Shown here: positions 12,347 through 64,000 of the stretch, in pieces
Layout of the letters: every line of letters starts with the position of its first letter
Numbering within the stretch: position 1 is the first letter of the stretch
Source: Rachycentron canadum
Lineage: Eukaryota; Chordata; Actinopteri; Carangiformes; Rachycentridae
DNA length: 64,000 bases
NCBI GenBank assembly: GCA_038496675.1
Contig: CM076667.1
Span: 16,265,469-16,329,468 of the forward strand
Reading direction: 5' to 3'
Notes under the pieces: generated by a model
Databases searched by the model: none
Seen by the model: the letters and a program-made list of their open reading frames with translations, nothing else
Told to the model about the DNA's origin: nothing
Position numbers and translations under genes: made by a program

Positions 12347-13049
12347 ATAAACTCAGAAAATCAGACCTATTATACAAATAAATACACAATAATGGGGAGG
12401 ATTCTGATTGATTGTTCAAGGCGGATATTTTTTAAAAAGACTTTTTATATTTGTGCAATCACTGGTCATTTGAGTCGGATAAAGGCTGAACCTGGCGACT
12501 CCTCAGTTACATATACATACATAGTAAGTGCTATCGTTTCTATACACTACTTATAGCTGTTAAATTAGGTTCCTCTGTTAGCAAAAGACTATTTGCTACT
12601 GTTCATCTTATAATAGGCTTGGATTTCTGTGTTGTTATATTGATGAGATAAGAAATAACTGTAAGTTCATGTAAATTTGGCACTTCCTGCCTGATAACTT
12701 TCTCTTCATTTTTGCTGCTCTGTTCATCTCTATTGTTCCCCTGCTGTTCGTAGACTGGGTGGGCAGGCCGCCTGAATTTCCTTAAGGGGTACAACAGTCT
12801 TAAAGAAAAACATCCTAATATATTCATCAATAATGTATTTTATTTGTAAATCTTGTTAATGATGTTTCGTGTCGTTTTAAGACTAGTGTGTGTTTTTTGT
12901 AACTGTTTTTGCTGCTTTTATTTCACTTGTAATTTTGACGTCACATCGTTGTTCACGGTCCATTTTCCAGTTTTTTAATGTTCACTTGGCTCCTTGCTAC
13001 TTCATTGTGAAATTTTCTGTTGTTCACTCGAAGAAAAAAGGAAACTACA

Positions 13050-13055
13050 AATAAA
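13050..13055 (+). terminator. mastl: Probable mastl poly(A) signal AATAAA
   Basis: Canonical hexamer about 775 bp after the stop codon, followed within 30-40 bp by a GT-rich stretch (TGTGCTTTGTGTTG), the expected downstream element. Confidence 0.6.
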
Positions 13056-13309
13056 ACTGTAACATGATGTGCTTTGTGTTGTTTTCTGGTAACCAGCACA
13101 GTGACAAAATCAGAGTGAAATGGTGCATCTTTAAAGGAATGGTTCAACATTTTGCTGCAGACAGCTTCCCTGTCCAAACATCTGCTTTTAAAATTCAATC
13201 GGTTGTGGTTTTATACGAGCTGTTTATCCTTTTTTCCAGCTTTGTATTTTAATAACCATGAGATGAGTTTTTTTTTTTTTCTTGTCTGACTCAGAAAGAA
13301 AGCAGATAA

Positions 13310-14740
13310 TCATATTCCCCATCATGTCAATCAACAATTTATTTAAAATAATCCAAACAAAGTAAAATGCTTTATGAAAATTTTATTTTAGGCTTGGATT
13401 ATCACATGCAAACACCACTCTATCCACAGGCAGAGAGGGTGAGAAAGCCTTAGTACATTTCAGTAAAAAGGTAAACTATTACTTTATTAAAACATAATGG
13501 CTCTGGAAAGATTGGTGCTATTGCAGACGCAAAACTTTGTAAATATGATTTAGTCTATATTAACAATGCATGGGAATGCAATTAAAATATTGCATTTCAA
13601 TCTGAACTGTACAGCTATTGTATACAATTTGTATAGATCTCACTGCTTTGCAAACTATTCATGATTACACTTAGACAAAAACCTTTCCACAATACTCAAA
13701 GTATTATATGACATTTTAAATTATACAACAGAAAACATGACGCCGTAAACAGACAATGACATCTGACAGTGAATGGGAAACGAGGATGTCGGATGGAGAT
13801 TCTCACTAGGTAGTGCGATTGATGATAATTTGGTCCAGTACTATAACATCAATGCTACATTATGTGAATGTATGAAATCATAATGCCACCTATTAATGTA
13901 CCTATTGATGTCGAGGCACTTTTTCTATTTGAAAACGACAAACTGGAGACTCGGTCGGTTCAGATCACCTTGATGTAACGCACAGACTCGTATGCCATAG
14001 GACAGGTGATAAAAACGCATTGTGAACATTGTTTAACCTACAAAACACCATTTTTCAGTCACTTGAAACATAAATCTCACTTAAACAGCTGAAATCTGGC
14101 AGCAACGCCGCCTTTGTAACTGTCGCTAAAAGCAATAAATATGAACTTATTCTCACAATTAGAGAGAATCGCACAAAATCAATATATTACATTCAATCCT
14201 CCTGCTTAAACTACAGTTAATACATTTTATTATAGCAGCATCGCCTGGGCAACTAATGAAAGTGAATTAGTGAAAATTCATCACCTATGCTCAAAAAACA
14301 ACAACAACAACAACGACAAAAAGAAAAAAAAAAAAATCAGGCCCATTTTTTGTGCAACAAAGCCATAGTTATGGAAATAATTGAGAAGCTTCTGTTGTTG
14401 GTCTATAAACACGCTGCTAATATCCCAACTGAGTTGTCCCTCCCAACACAAACCATTTCTATATAGAGAAAAAGATTTCAGTACAGTGGCGTCATCTTTA
14501 AAAGGTTGTATAATCACAGGCTCTGAATCCATACATTCATGTTTCTTTTTGAATCCACATTTCTCTGGAGAGATATCTTCCTCTCACTCGTTACTCTAGA
14601 TGCCTTTTTCATAGTGCAAAAGCAAATTACTGGGCTGTGGGTCTAAGCAGGGCGGAGTTACAGCCATTAGCAACCCAACCACAGACATTTAGAGGAGTCA
14701 TTTTCGTCTATGCCCAGGGGGTGTTTGGATGTAAGCAGAT
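13310..14740 (-). other. acbd5: acbd5 3' UTR
   Basis: Non-coding, AT-rich sequence downstream of the acbd5 stop at 14741-14743. The gene's last intron ends at 14754, so this UTR continues the 13-nt terminal coding segment as one exon. A short CAA-type run lies at 14297-14312. I see no RNA gene or repeat of note. Confidence 0.55.
13338..13343 (-). terminator. acbd5: Probable acbd5 poly(A) signal AATAAA
   Basis: On the minus strand AATAAA is about 1.4 kb after the acbd5 stop, and a second lies at 13382-13387. Cleavage near 13310-13325 would leave only about 250 bp between the ends of the two convergent genes. Confidence 0.45.
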
Positions 14741-17700
14741 TCAGTTGATTCGTCTATGAAAAAAGGACAAAGAAAATAAAGGACTTAAATTGTGTATTGC
14801 ATGAAAATGGTGCAAACAATGTTAAATTACATTGTTACATTTCTATGTTTCTGTTCAAGAATACCTTCTCCTCCTCTGCAGGAACAGGTGGATAATCCAC
14901 TGTGCCACAAATGGCCATATCACAGCGAAGGCCAAACTGGTTGGAGAAATGTCAAAAGGCCACCAGGATGGCTTCTGGGGAAAAAAAAAAAATGTATCAA
15001 TGGCAACATTATTTCAAATGTTGAAATTTAATGATGTTTAAAATCACTGTATTGCCTGTTGATGATCACTAAATGTTGATTTAACTGAAGAAGGTTCTTA
15101 GTGTCTTTAAGGTCCCATATATTATAAAGGTAGATGTCCATGTCTTTGATTATAAAACATTACTGAAAAGCATCAAAGCCCTCAGTCCACAGAGAAATGA
15201 AAACAGCCTGTATTCAGAAACAGAGCCTTAAAACCAGCTGATCTGTAACTTTATGATGTCACAAAAGAGCAGTCACTGCTCTGCTCTTCTCCGAAGTCGA
15301 GCCCACACTCGCCCATCACACAGCCTTGCAGGCTTATTTCTTTGGGTGTGAAATTTGCTCTATTTTTATTTGATCACTCAGGGTCCCCTAAAAAAACATC
15401 TATTGGTTTTTGTAACAAATTGATTTTGTAGATATCAATACTTCAAATAAAAACACAATATTGGATCTCTAATAAAAAGGCAAGATCAATCTAAAACCCT
15501 GAAAATTTACCTGACTCTTCTTATTCACTGGGTGTGATGCATAAGTGGGAGACAGAGGCACGGATCTTGCCTGCAGAAAGAAAGGAAATGTTCATGACCA
15601 TATTTCAAAGGTAAACGTTAACACCTGTAAGTAATGAATACTTCAGTGATAATCTGTCATCATGGTGCTGTTTACTAAGCCAAAGTACAATCCCCTTATC
15701 TCCTCTCCTGCCTCGATGAGGCATTGCAATCCTGACTTGGCAGTGTTAATCTTTACTCTGGTTACTGCCATGTTAACTTTGTTCCCTGTCTGTTCTTGAA
15801 CATGACCTTTGTACGCAGTCAGATTTCAGTCATGTGACATTGACTCAAAAATAACTTAATACGTTTGTTGACATGGACTATTCAAATCTTTAAGACAAAA
15901 CGTTTTTTTTTTTAGACATTAATTCTTTATTATCAATTCATATATGGCAATTTGAGAATTAGTGTTTTTTTTTCTCAGTCACCCACTGTTTCCTCAAGTG
16001 TTTGCACTGAAACTCACACAGAAACTTTGGCAACGTTATTATCAGCTAACAAATAGTAATTTTTTGGACTCTTCTTTCTGAAAGTAGTGAATGAGAACAC
16101 ACCTGACTAGCAGTTAGAGCCTCCAAGGTGTGCAGCCTCTCGAGGACGCTCTGCATGTCCTCCTGCAGCCTGGCCAACGCCACAACTATCTGTTCATTCA
16201 GGCTCCCTCCAGGCGTTACCGCTTCTCCCCAGTGGCCCCCGTCTCCATCTCCACCACTGTGCATAGGTACCAGAGCTCCAGAGCCACGGCCTGCAGACCT
16301 GGAGCCTGCCACACACAGATGAATCATAATTAAAACATTGTTCAATATCCAGTAATTTACAATTCCTATAAGCTTACCCTTACTTAAGGAAGCTTACCCT
16401 GTCCTCTTCTGACCAGGGAACTGTCTGGCATGTCTGTATTCAGTCTCTGTCTCTGTGACATTGTCCCACCAGTCTCTCCATCTTCCCCTCCACACCTGAT
16501 GACCCTTGGTGGTCCTTGAACACCCTCCTGTGCTGCCTCTAGAGGCTCCAGCACATGGTTCTCCTCTTCATCCAGGTCATCCAGAGAGTGGTTATGCTCT
16601 GGGTTCTAGAGAAGATGCCCATTAAAATTAATCAATGATGGACTGGTGAAACATGAACCACATTTGAATGTTTTTCTTAAGTTGTTTCTTGCCTCTTCAT
16701 GGCCAAACTGGTCCACAGAATCACAATAGACTTCACTGTCAGAATCACTGGCCAGGTGGTTGGGACCAGACACATGGGCACTGGGATCTGAGATCAGCAC
16801 AAAGGGCAAAGGAAAAAGGAGAAACAGCTCAGACTCTCCCTGCATTGTAAAGGAGAACAAGCTGCACTGTAATTAACTGAGTGACAGAGGGGAAGGCAGT
16901 GTTCACTTAATTTGGGGCTTTGTGCTTTATTTCAGCAGAAGCATTAATTTACTCCATTAAAACTGTCCCAGGAGCAGCTGATGTATAAAGTGTGCAAAAG
17001 GTTCAGTGTCTGCTGAGTTGTTACAGCTCTGGCAATGAAGCTTAGTAGATTATCTGATCACATGGTGCACTGATACACAAGCACAGGCAGTAACAGGCAG
17101 TAGGTAAGGAGAAATCCCAGTAACCATCTTGACACATTAAATGGACATGATGTAAGTCCAAACAGAACAGAACAAGTCATTCACAAAAAGCAACGTTTAA
17201 TTTACCTGCGTGGTGACCATTGAGTAGAGGCTCGCTGACCGAACCCTCCAGGGAGTCATTACTGTTCAGAGCAACCCTGGAATGACTCCCATTGGTCAGA
17301 TGGATGACCCCGTTAGCCACTTTACCATTTGACAGGGGCACTTTGTGTCTCCTGACTGCACCCTTCTTCTTTGGCTGTGCAGCTGTGGATTTCTTGTCTG
17401 AAATAGAATCCATACACCCCCCCCCCAACAGAAAAATCAAAATCCACTCCTGACCTTCACACACACTTCAAAATTAGTTTTTTTTTTTTTTTTTTTTTAG
17501 AGTCGTATTACCTTTTCTGATCTCCCTTATAGCTACCTCTTCTTCTTCATCGTCGTCGTCGTCGTCCTCCTCCTCGTCATCCTCCTCATCTTCCTCTAGT
17601 GCTTCTTCCTCCAACCTTTCCTTCACTTCCTTTGATTTGAGCCTGGCAGGCCGAGTCTCCAGAGTGCCGTTCATTTCCATGGTTCTGACGATGCTCTTTG

Positions 17701-18411
17701 TGACACTCTTCGATGGCATTGAATTCAGCATTGTACCGAACCCTATTCGACATAAAGGAAACTTACTTACTTACAATTAAAGTTAAGGGGCTATATAAAA
17801 TCCTTGTGTACTTACTTCTAACTAACTAACTAACTTACTTCTAACTAAAGTACTGCATTTAAAAACTAAAAACCTAAGTTTCAACTTATAGTGTCCATTT
17901 CTGACAGCAAAATAAGCTTAAATGTGCTTAGACAGCTGTTCTGTATGACTAGGTAAGCATGTGCAACATAACTGCTAATAAGCACGAAAAAAGCAGCTGA
18001 GCTACAACACCACACAAACACTAAACTACATCAGACTCATAAACATATTCACAGTGATGTACTTGCCTTCCAGCTGCCTAGCAAACTGTGTCAAACGGGC
18101 TGAGCATATGACAAGAGGCAAATTATAAAGAGGTTACGCTCCACATGCTGTTTCCTGACATCACAAACAAGCACCAGTGAAAGGAGGAGGAGCTCCACCT
18201 GGTGAGTAAATCCTACCTGTGCTCAGGTCCGATATCTGCGTGATCTTCTTCTTCTCCTCAACCAGCTCGTAGAATGGGCCAATGATGCGTAAGAGCTCTT
18301 CCACCTCATCCGTTATGGGCATGCCCTCCAGGATCTACGCAGCCAAGGGAAAATTTATATCCAGTGTCAGGTTTGCAACATGTTAAAGAAAAGCTTGACA
18401 GTAACAGCCAG

Positions 18412-18444
<33 letters not shown>

Positions 18445-19855
18445 CACTGAGGGAGAAAACATACCAGTTTCATTTCATCAACATAGGCTGCCATTGCTTC
18501 TTCTTTTGACATGTTTCCAAGAGAATCCCAGGCATCCCTGATCAATAAAAGACAATAAAAATGCATTATTATAGATTTTTACAGGGAAAGGCAAAGCCCA
18601 GCTTATTGTAAAGAGTCAGTCATTCATATTCCTGACAGTTTTCAACTTTGCCAATGAGGTCAGTTTATTTTAGGTCAGTGGGTTATCTTTTTTTTATCAT
18701 TTGCTGTGTGTCAAAGACCAACTGAAACTTAACTGAGTTCATTAGTAAAGGGGAGTAGAGGTACTCCTAAACAAAGTGCTTTTATAATTTCCTGATAAAA
18801 GCACAAAGATCACCACCACACCAAGGCAAAGGCAGCATGAGGGAAACTGTCCAACCCAGTGGGTGAGGGGTCACATTCCAGGGCACATTTCAACAACACT
18901 GTGTCCTAAGATAGATCACGTACGGACTCATTTATTCTCCCTTTTCCGTATGAAAACATATTTTACATGATCTGACCATGACTCACTGCCCACATTCTGT
19001 CATGCATGATTTGCATTGGCTTGGACGTTGAGCTAGGATAAGTTTGCTTTGTTTACTTCTGTTTTTTTTCATAGTGATGTAAAAGTGACCAAGAAACAAC
19101 ACGTTGTGCAATGTGCACAAGTCAAATATTTCAATTTCTATGACTTGACCTAACCCTTAAGAACTGGCATTCAGAACGACTTGTGCTTGTCATCTTGCCC
19201 TTGAGAGAAAATAATTGTTTAACATGACATATATTAGAACTTATTAGAAGAATAATGAACTATATAAAAAACTATATATTGAAATATATCAACTGACTGT
19301 ACATTTCCTTTTGTTAATACCATTTAGCTTTGCCAACTGCGTCCCAGAAGCCAGGTCGGGGTATATTGCAGGCTCCCACGGTTGCTTGTTTATAATAACT
19401 GTAGAACTTTAGCATCATGTCATTGGATGGCTGAAAGGGACCTGGAAGACAGAGATTTGAATTGTAAACAGGAAACTTTACACAACAAAATCAAATGGTC
19501 TGCAAAGTCTACTATTATCTGTTATACTGTATAATGCATGAAGTTGTAGCCTGCTGCAGAGGGAGCGTCTGCACTGCCCACTGCAGCTAAAGTGGATTAA
19601 CCTCTTTACATCAAACTCCGGGGCAGACCAAGCTGGCGCCCTGCACCTAACCAGGTGCGACACCGCTCCGTTTGGACGTTGTGGAGCAGTGCAGGGTTGA
19701 ACTGGTTAAACTGGCCCGGGATGACACTTGCAGACTGGTGTTGTCACCCGTCACTTACCGTCCGGAGGTAAACTCTTGATCACTTTCACGGCGGCTTCAA
19801 ACCTCAGCTGGGTCAGACGACTTTCATCCTCCACTTTGACGCTCTCCACCTCCAT
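14741..19855 (-). CDS. acbd5: ACBD5, peroxisomal tail-anchored acyl-CoA-binding protein / ER tether
   Basis: ACBD5 binds very-long-chain acyl-CoA and links peroxisomes to the ER through VAPA/VAPB. Exons: 19759-19855, 19321-19441, 18465-18537, 18217-18334, 17512-17742, 17206-17397, 16693-16787, 16398-16605, 16103-16305, 15511-15570, 14865-14974, 14741-14753. Total 506 aa; human forms are about 490-534. Visible: ACB domain at about 12-100 with FYSYYKQAT and KAKWDAW; a long acidic run at about 181-205; FFAT-like motif SEVYCDSVDQF at about 295-305, the VAP-binding site; predicted coiled coil at about 413-446; C-terminal membrane anchor (about 475-498) after PSWWPF, then a basic tail ending RRRRRIN. 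The start has A at -3. The tail matches human RRRRKLN only if the last small exon is spliced. The intron after the FFAT exon uses a GC donor. Other introns hold only simple repeats. Teleosts can carry acbd5a and acbd5b; which copy this is cannot be told here. Confidence 0.96.
16691..16692 (-). other. acbd5: GC splice donor in acbd5 (87-nt GC-AG intron 16606-16692)
   Basis: The exon ends GAAGAG and the intron starts GCAAGA, the usual strong context for a GC donor. Splicing to the acceptor TTCTCTAG keeps phase 0 and gives FGHEE-NPEH. No GT nearby restores frame. The intron is unusually short and a multiple of three. Confidence 0.85.
17417..17498. repeat. Poly(C)10 and poly(T)21 runs in acbd5 intron 17398-17511
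   Basis: A C-run at 17417-17426 and a T-run at 17478-17498 occupy much of this 114-nt intron. On the gene's strand these are a poly(A) run just after the donor and a poly(G) run just before the acceptor, an odd composition near the 3' splice site. Confidence 0.9.
17537..17612 (-). repeat. acbd5: Coding acidic trinucleotide tract in acbd5
   Basis: GAA/GAG/GAC/GAT-rich coding stretch giving a run of about 25 nearly all Asp/Glu residues, with six aspartates in a row (about residues 196-201). It lies between the ACB domain and the FFAT-like motif. Human ACBD5 has a shorter acidic segment as I remember it. Confidence 0.85.
17760..17846. repeat. Interrupted (ACTT/AACT)n tetranucleotide repeat
   Basis: Several short blocks of CTTA and AACT units lie in the acbd5 intron 17743-18216. 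Confidence 0.75.
18416..18442. repeat. Poly(A)27 (poly(U) on acbd5 transcript)
   Basis: Uninterrupted A-run in the acbd5 intron, 23 nt from the donor of exon 18465-18537. Confidence 0.95.
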
Positions 19856-20219
19856 TGTGCCACACGGTGACGGCCAAAACAAAACCTAGAGACAATAAGT
19901 AAACGCGCCGCTGCGACTTGAGAAACGCCAACAAATTTACACTAAAAGCTGACGTCTATAATGGCATTTCAACGCGCTCTTGACAACAATATTGAGCCAT
20001 AAATCACCAGTTTAGCAGCAGCCAATACGATTAGCTAAAGTTGTATTTACAGTATGTTGTGGCCACCAGAAGGAGGAGGGTTTTCGGTTGTAAAAATAGG
20101 ACACACTACACCAGTATGCGACACAGCTACAACTACGCCGACATTTATGTCAAATACAGCCAGGTCTTAGAAACTCTCGACGGAAAAGCAAAAAAATAAA
20201 TAAATAAAACGACACTTAC

Positions 20220-20300
20220 CGTTAAATTCACCGACCTATCTGTTTGTCAGAAGGCGACCTGTCTTTAGCCCTCGACCAGACGCCATGAACGGTAAACCAC
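20220..20300 (-). other. acbd5: Putative non-coding first exon of acbd5
   Basis: Read on the minus strand, a segment ending ATTTAACG meets the strong donor GTAAGTG, and a matching acceptor lies just upstream of the start codon (19884-19885), leaving a 28-nt untranslated stretch before the ATG. The 5' limit is estimated, not seen. Confidence 0.55.
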
Positions 20301-20310
20301 TCGGAAATAT

Positions 20311-20328
20311 AGTCTGGGAGTTGTAGTT
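20311..20328 (-). promoter_or_regulatory. SBS/ZNF143-like motif 1
   Basis: Minus strand reads AACTACAACTCCCAGACT, close to the SBS consensus ACTACAATTCCCAGAATGC bound by ZNF143/THAP11. It sits just upstream of the putative acbd5 first exon. Confidence 0.6.
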
Positions 20329-20385
20329 TTCTGCGGGAGAGCACTATTTCCTACAAGCTCCACAATCCTCCGCTTCGACTACAAC

Positions 20386-20404
20386 GCATTGGAGAAATGT
20401 AGTT
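20386..20404 (-). promoter_or_regulatory. SBS/ZNF143-like motif 2
   Basis: Minus strand reads AACTACATTTCTCCAATGC, keeping the ACTACA core, the ATGC end and the spacing of the SBS consensus with a few changes in the CCCAG part. Confidence 0.45.
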
Positions 20405-20562
20405 CCAGGCCAAGCTAGCGGCTTTGACGGAGAAACAAAAACACAAACGAGATAAGCAAACGAACAGTTAAGAAGCGAAAAGTATCAAGTGTTGTGTTAT
20501 AACATTTCGCTGTCACCGCGAATTCGAAACACACATCCACTCCAGTAACAGTTTAAAATAAC

Positions 20563-20582
20563 ACTACATATCCCAGCATGCC
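20563..20582 (+). promoter_or_regulatory. SBS/ZNF143-like motif 3
   Basis: Plus strand reads ACTACATATCCCAGCATGCC, the closest of the three to the consensus, in the opposite orientation to motifs 1 and 2 and facing abi1. Confidence 0.65.
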
Positions 20583-20755
20583 CCGAGACTGATCCATTTT
20601 TTTCAGTTGAAACAGTGATATGAACAGTGGGATAGAACGGGAAGAGCTCTCACTTTGCCCTGATTTTGGTGAGGAGTAAGTGAGGAGTAAACTGGATATC
20701 CTGGTTTGAATTTTGGGTAAAACAAAACACCTTGGGCTAGAGGGAGATTGTGAGG

Positions 20756-20830
20756 AGCATTTTTCACTATCGTCTGATAATTTATTGATCGAACTATTAA
20801 CTTATTAATCATGAAAATTATCTTCAAAGT
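20756..20830. repeat. Fragment of ATTAAT-rich teleost interspersed repeat
   Basis: Contains TTATTGATCGAACTATTAAC followed by TTATTAATCATG, resembling the palindrome-rich GATTAATCGATTA-type element seen repeatedly in the abi1 introns. Short and degraded. Confidence 0.3.
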
Positions 20831-21400
20831 AAAGTGACAATGAAAATATAACATGGCACTTGCATTGTATTTTCAAAAAACAGACTGACAAAGCGCTTCA
20901 TCAAAATAAAAGCAGAAAAAAATACATCAACATCAAAAAACATAGCGCAGTTACAAAGTAGAAGAAATGTAAGGCAATTCCAAAGTAGGAAAAAAAGTAC
21001 AGACGTATTTAAAAGGCTATATAATGCGAATGTAGGTAGAATGTAATATTTATTGAATTATCATAAAATAAATAAATTAAAATATATTGATATAACATAG
21101 TCTGAAAAGAGTAAGCAATGGTTATATATATGTAAAATAATGATATATAAATTATAAACTACATTTGTTTCCAACACAGAGCGAGCCCCGCTTTGTTGCT
21201 GTTGAGTGAGTACTCTCGCGTCCACAGACAATCTTCGGTTTGAGGATACGCCAAAGCGAGGGCAGGAATCCCACAATAGCAGGCAAAGGATTTTTTTTTT
21301 TTTTTTTTTTCTTCTTCTTCTCGAGGCAGAGCTGGGGCTGGTGGCTTGTTTCAATCAAAGGGAAAGCAGAGGGAAGGGAGGCTCTGCGGAGAGATGTAAG

Positions 21401-63490
<42,090 letters not shown>

Positions 63491-64000
63491 GTAAGGCCCT
63501 TCTGTCCTTAATCCCAGCCTCCGTCATAGATCCCAAACTGTCACTGAAGCACAAAACCTCACGTTCTTCCAAATCATGCACAGTCACAAACTAAAGCAAG
63601 CTAACCTTTGTAGCCACAGACCAGTACTTCATATCTGCAAGTGAGTCACTGCTTTCTGAAGGTCAAGCTTTCATTCTTGTCAGAATTATTGACTTGTCCC
63701 TGAACCCTGAAAGTGCAGGTTCAGGCTATTTTCTAATCTGACTGTGGGATGTCTTTAGTATTGATGCAGAATGCCTCGTCCTTGAATTCTACAGAAGATG
63801 CAGTGCAGGCATTCAATGTCTGCTAACAACGCACAGTCACAGAAACGTTGACTTTTAAATGTAGTTCTCTGTACATCACTCTGGCTTTCTTAACGTGCTA
63901 CTGTCTAAGATCTCAGCTCCATTTATATCCGTTATTAACCTGCGATCAGTATCTGGAGACATTGATTGTATGATTACATCAGATTCATGGGCCTTTACAT
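63491..64000 (+). other. abi1: Start of abi1 intron 9, to window edge
   Basis: 510 bp of intron after GTAAGG with no further coding exon recognisable; the SH3-encoding exons should follow to the right. Confidence 0.7.

Larger units (their letters stand above)
12276..13075 (+). other. mastl: mastl 3' UTR
   Basis: Non-coding sequence after the stop at 12273-12275, AT-rich, with a short (TG)n at 12327-12346. The first well-placed AATAAA lies at 13050-13055, so the end is put near 13075. A fragment at 13120-13160 just beyond it reads like the left end of the repeat described at 49310-49705. Confidence 0.6.
19884..21400. promoter_or_regulatory. Head-to-head acbd5/abi1 promoter region
   Basis: The two start codons lie about 1.55 kb apart in divergent orientation. 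The acbd5 5' UTR appears split: an acceptor (CTCTAG) ends at 19884 and a donor (ACG|GTAAGT) lies at 20218-20219, giving a non-coding first exon. From 19.85 to 20.6 kb the DNA is rich in CpG and carries three SBS/ZNF143-like motifs; 20.86-21.17 kb is AT-rich; GC content rises again before the abi1 ATG. Confidence 0.75.

Noticed and set aside
12936..12943. Second perfect TGACGTCA in the window
   Set aside because: It lies in the mastl 3' UTR, far from any start site; likely chance.
14856..14864. acbd5 ending by read-through as RRRRYS
   Set aside because: Unspliced reading gives a stop at once, but a donor at 14863-14864 and an acceptor at 14754 restore the conserved basic tail ending IN, matching human LN.
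15095..15345. Possible interspersed repeat in an acbd5 intron (AGGTCCCATATATTATAAAG region)
   Set aside because: It feels familiar from teleost introns, but I could not find a second copy in the window or define its ends.
21206..21400. N-terminal extension of abi1
   Set aside because: The frame is open but has no ATG before 21401, and family conservation starts at MAELQ.

Overview
This window is vertebrate nuclear DNA, almost certainly from a ray-finned (teleost, probably percomorph) fish. The evidence is four intron-rich genes with GT-AG (and two GC-AG) splice sites, proteins that read as clear orthologues of human YME1L1, MASTL, ACBD5 and ABI1, short introns in three of the genes, many (TG)n, (GATA)n and poly(T) tracts, and degenerate interspersed repeats that I recognise from memory as common in percomorph introns. 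There are no operons, CRISPR arrays, rRNA genes or convincing tRNA genes.

Layout. Positions 1-6147, minus strand: yme1l1 (mitochondrial i-AAA protease), 17 coding exons visible, the 3' end cut off by the window edge. 6148-6879: a compact head-to-head promoter with a perfect palindromic CRE. 6880-12275, plus strand: mastl (Greatwall kinase), complete, 12 coding exons, 844 aa. 12276-14740: convergent 3' UTRs. 14741-19855, minus strand: acbd5 (peroxisomal tail-anchored acyl-CoA-binding tether), complete, 12 coding exons, 506 aa, with a separate non-coding 5' exon near 20.22-20.30 kb. 19.88-21.40 kb: a second head-to-head promoter with three ZNF143/SBS-like motifs. 21401 to the right edge, plus strand: abi1 (WAVE-complex adaptor), the first nine coding exons (415 complete codons) spread over 42 kb. 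The proline-rich tail is only partly present and the SH3 domain lies beyond the window. The abi1 introns hold nearly all the repeats and several candidate conserved non-coding segments.

The four genes do not form a pathway: mitochondrial inner-membrane proteolysis, mitotic entry (PP2A-B55 inhibition through ENSA/ARPP19), peroxisome-ER contact and lipid transfer, and actin nucleation. What links them is shared promoters (yme1l1/mastl and acbd5/abi1) and a convergent 3' junction (mastl/acbd5). Exon coordinates below come from manual splice-site and reading-phase bookkeeping; every junction was checked to keep frame across the gene.

Most interesting items: a possible in-frame 15 or 21-nt microexon in mastl; the 15-nt microexon in abi1; two GC-AG introns, one of which (acbd5) is 87 nt with an in-frame TAG formed by its own acceptor; a polyglutamine block in abi1 absent from the human protein as I remember it; the SBS-motif cluster at the acbd5/abi1 promoter; and candidate enhancers in abi1 introns 3 and 6. 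I found nothing that amounts to a wholly new biological system.
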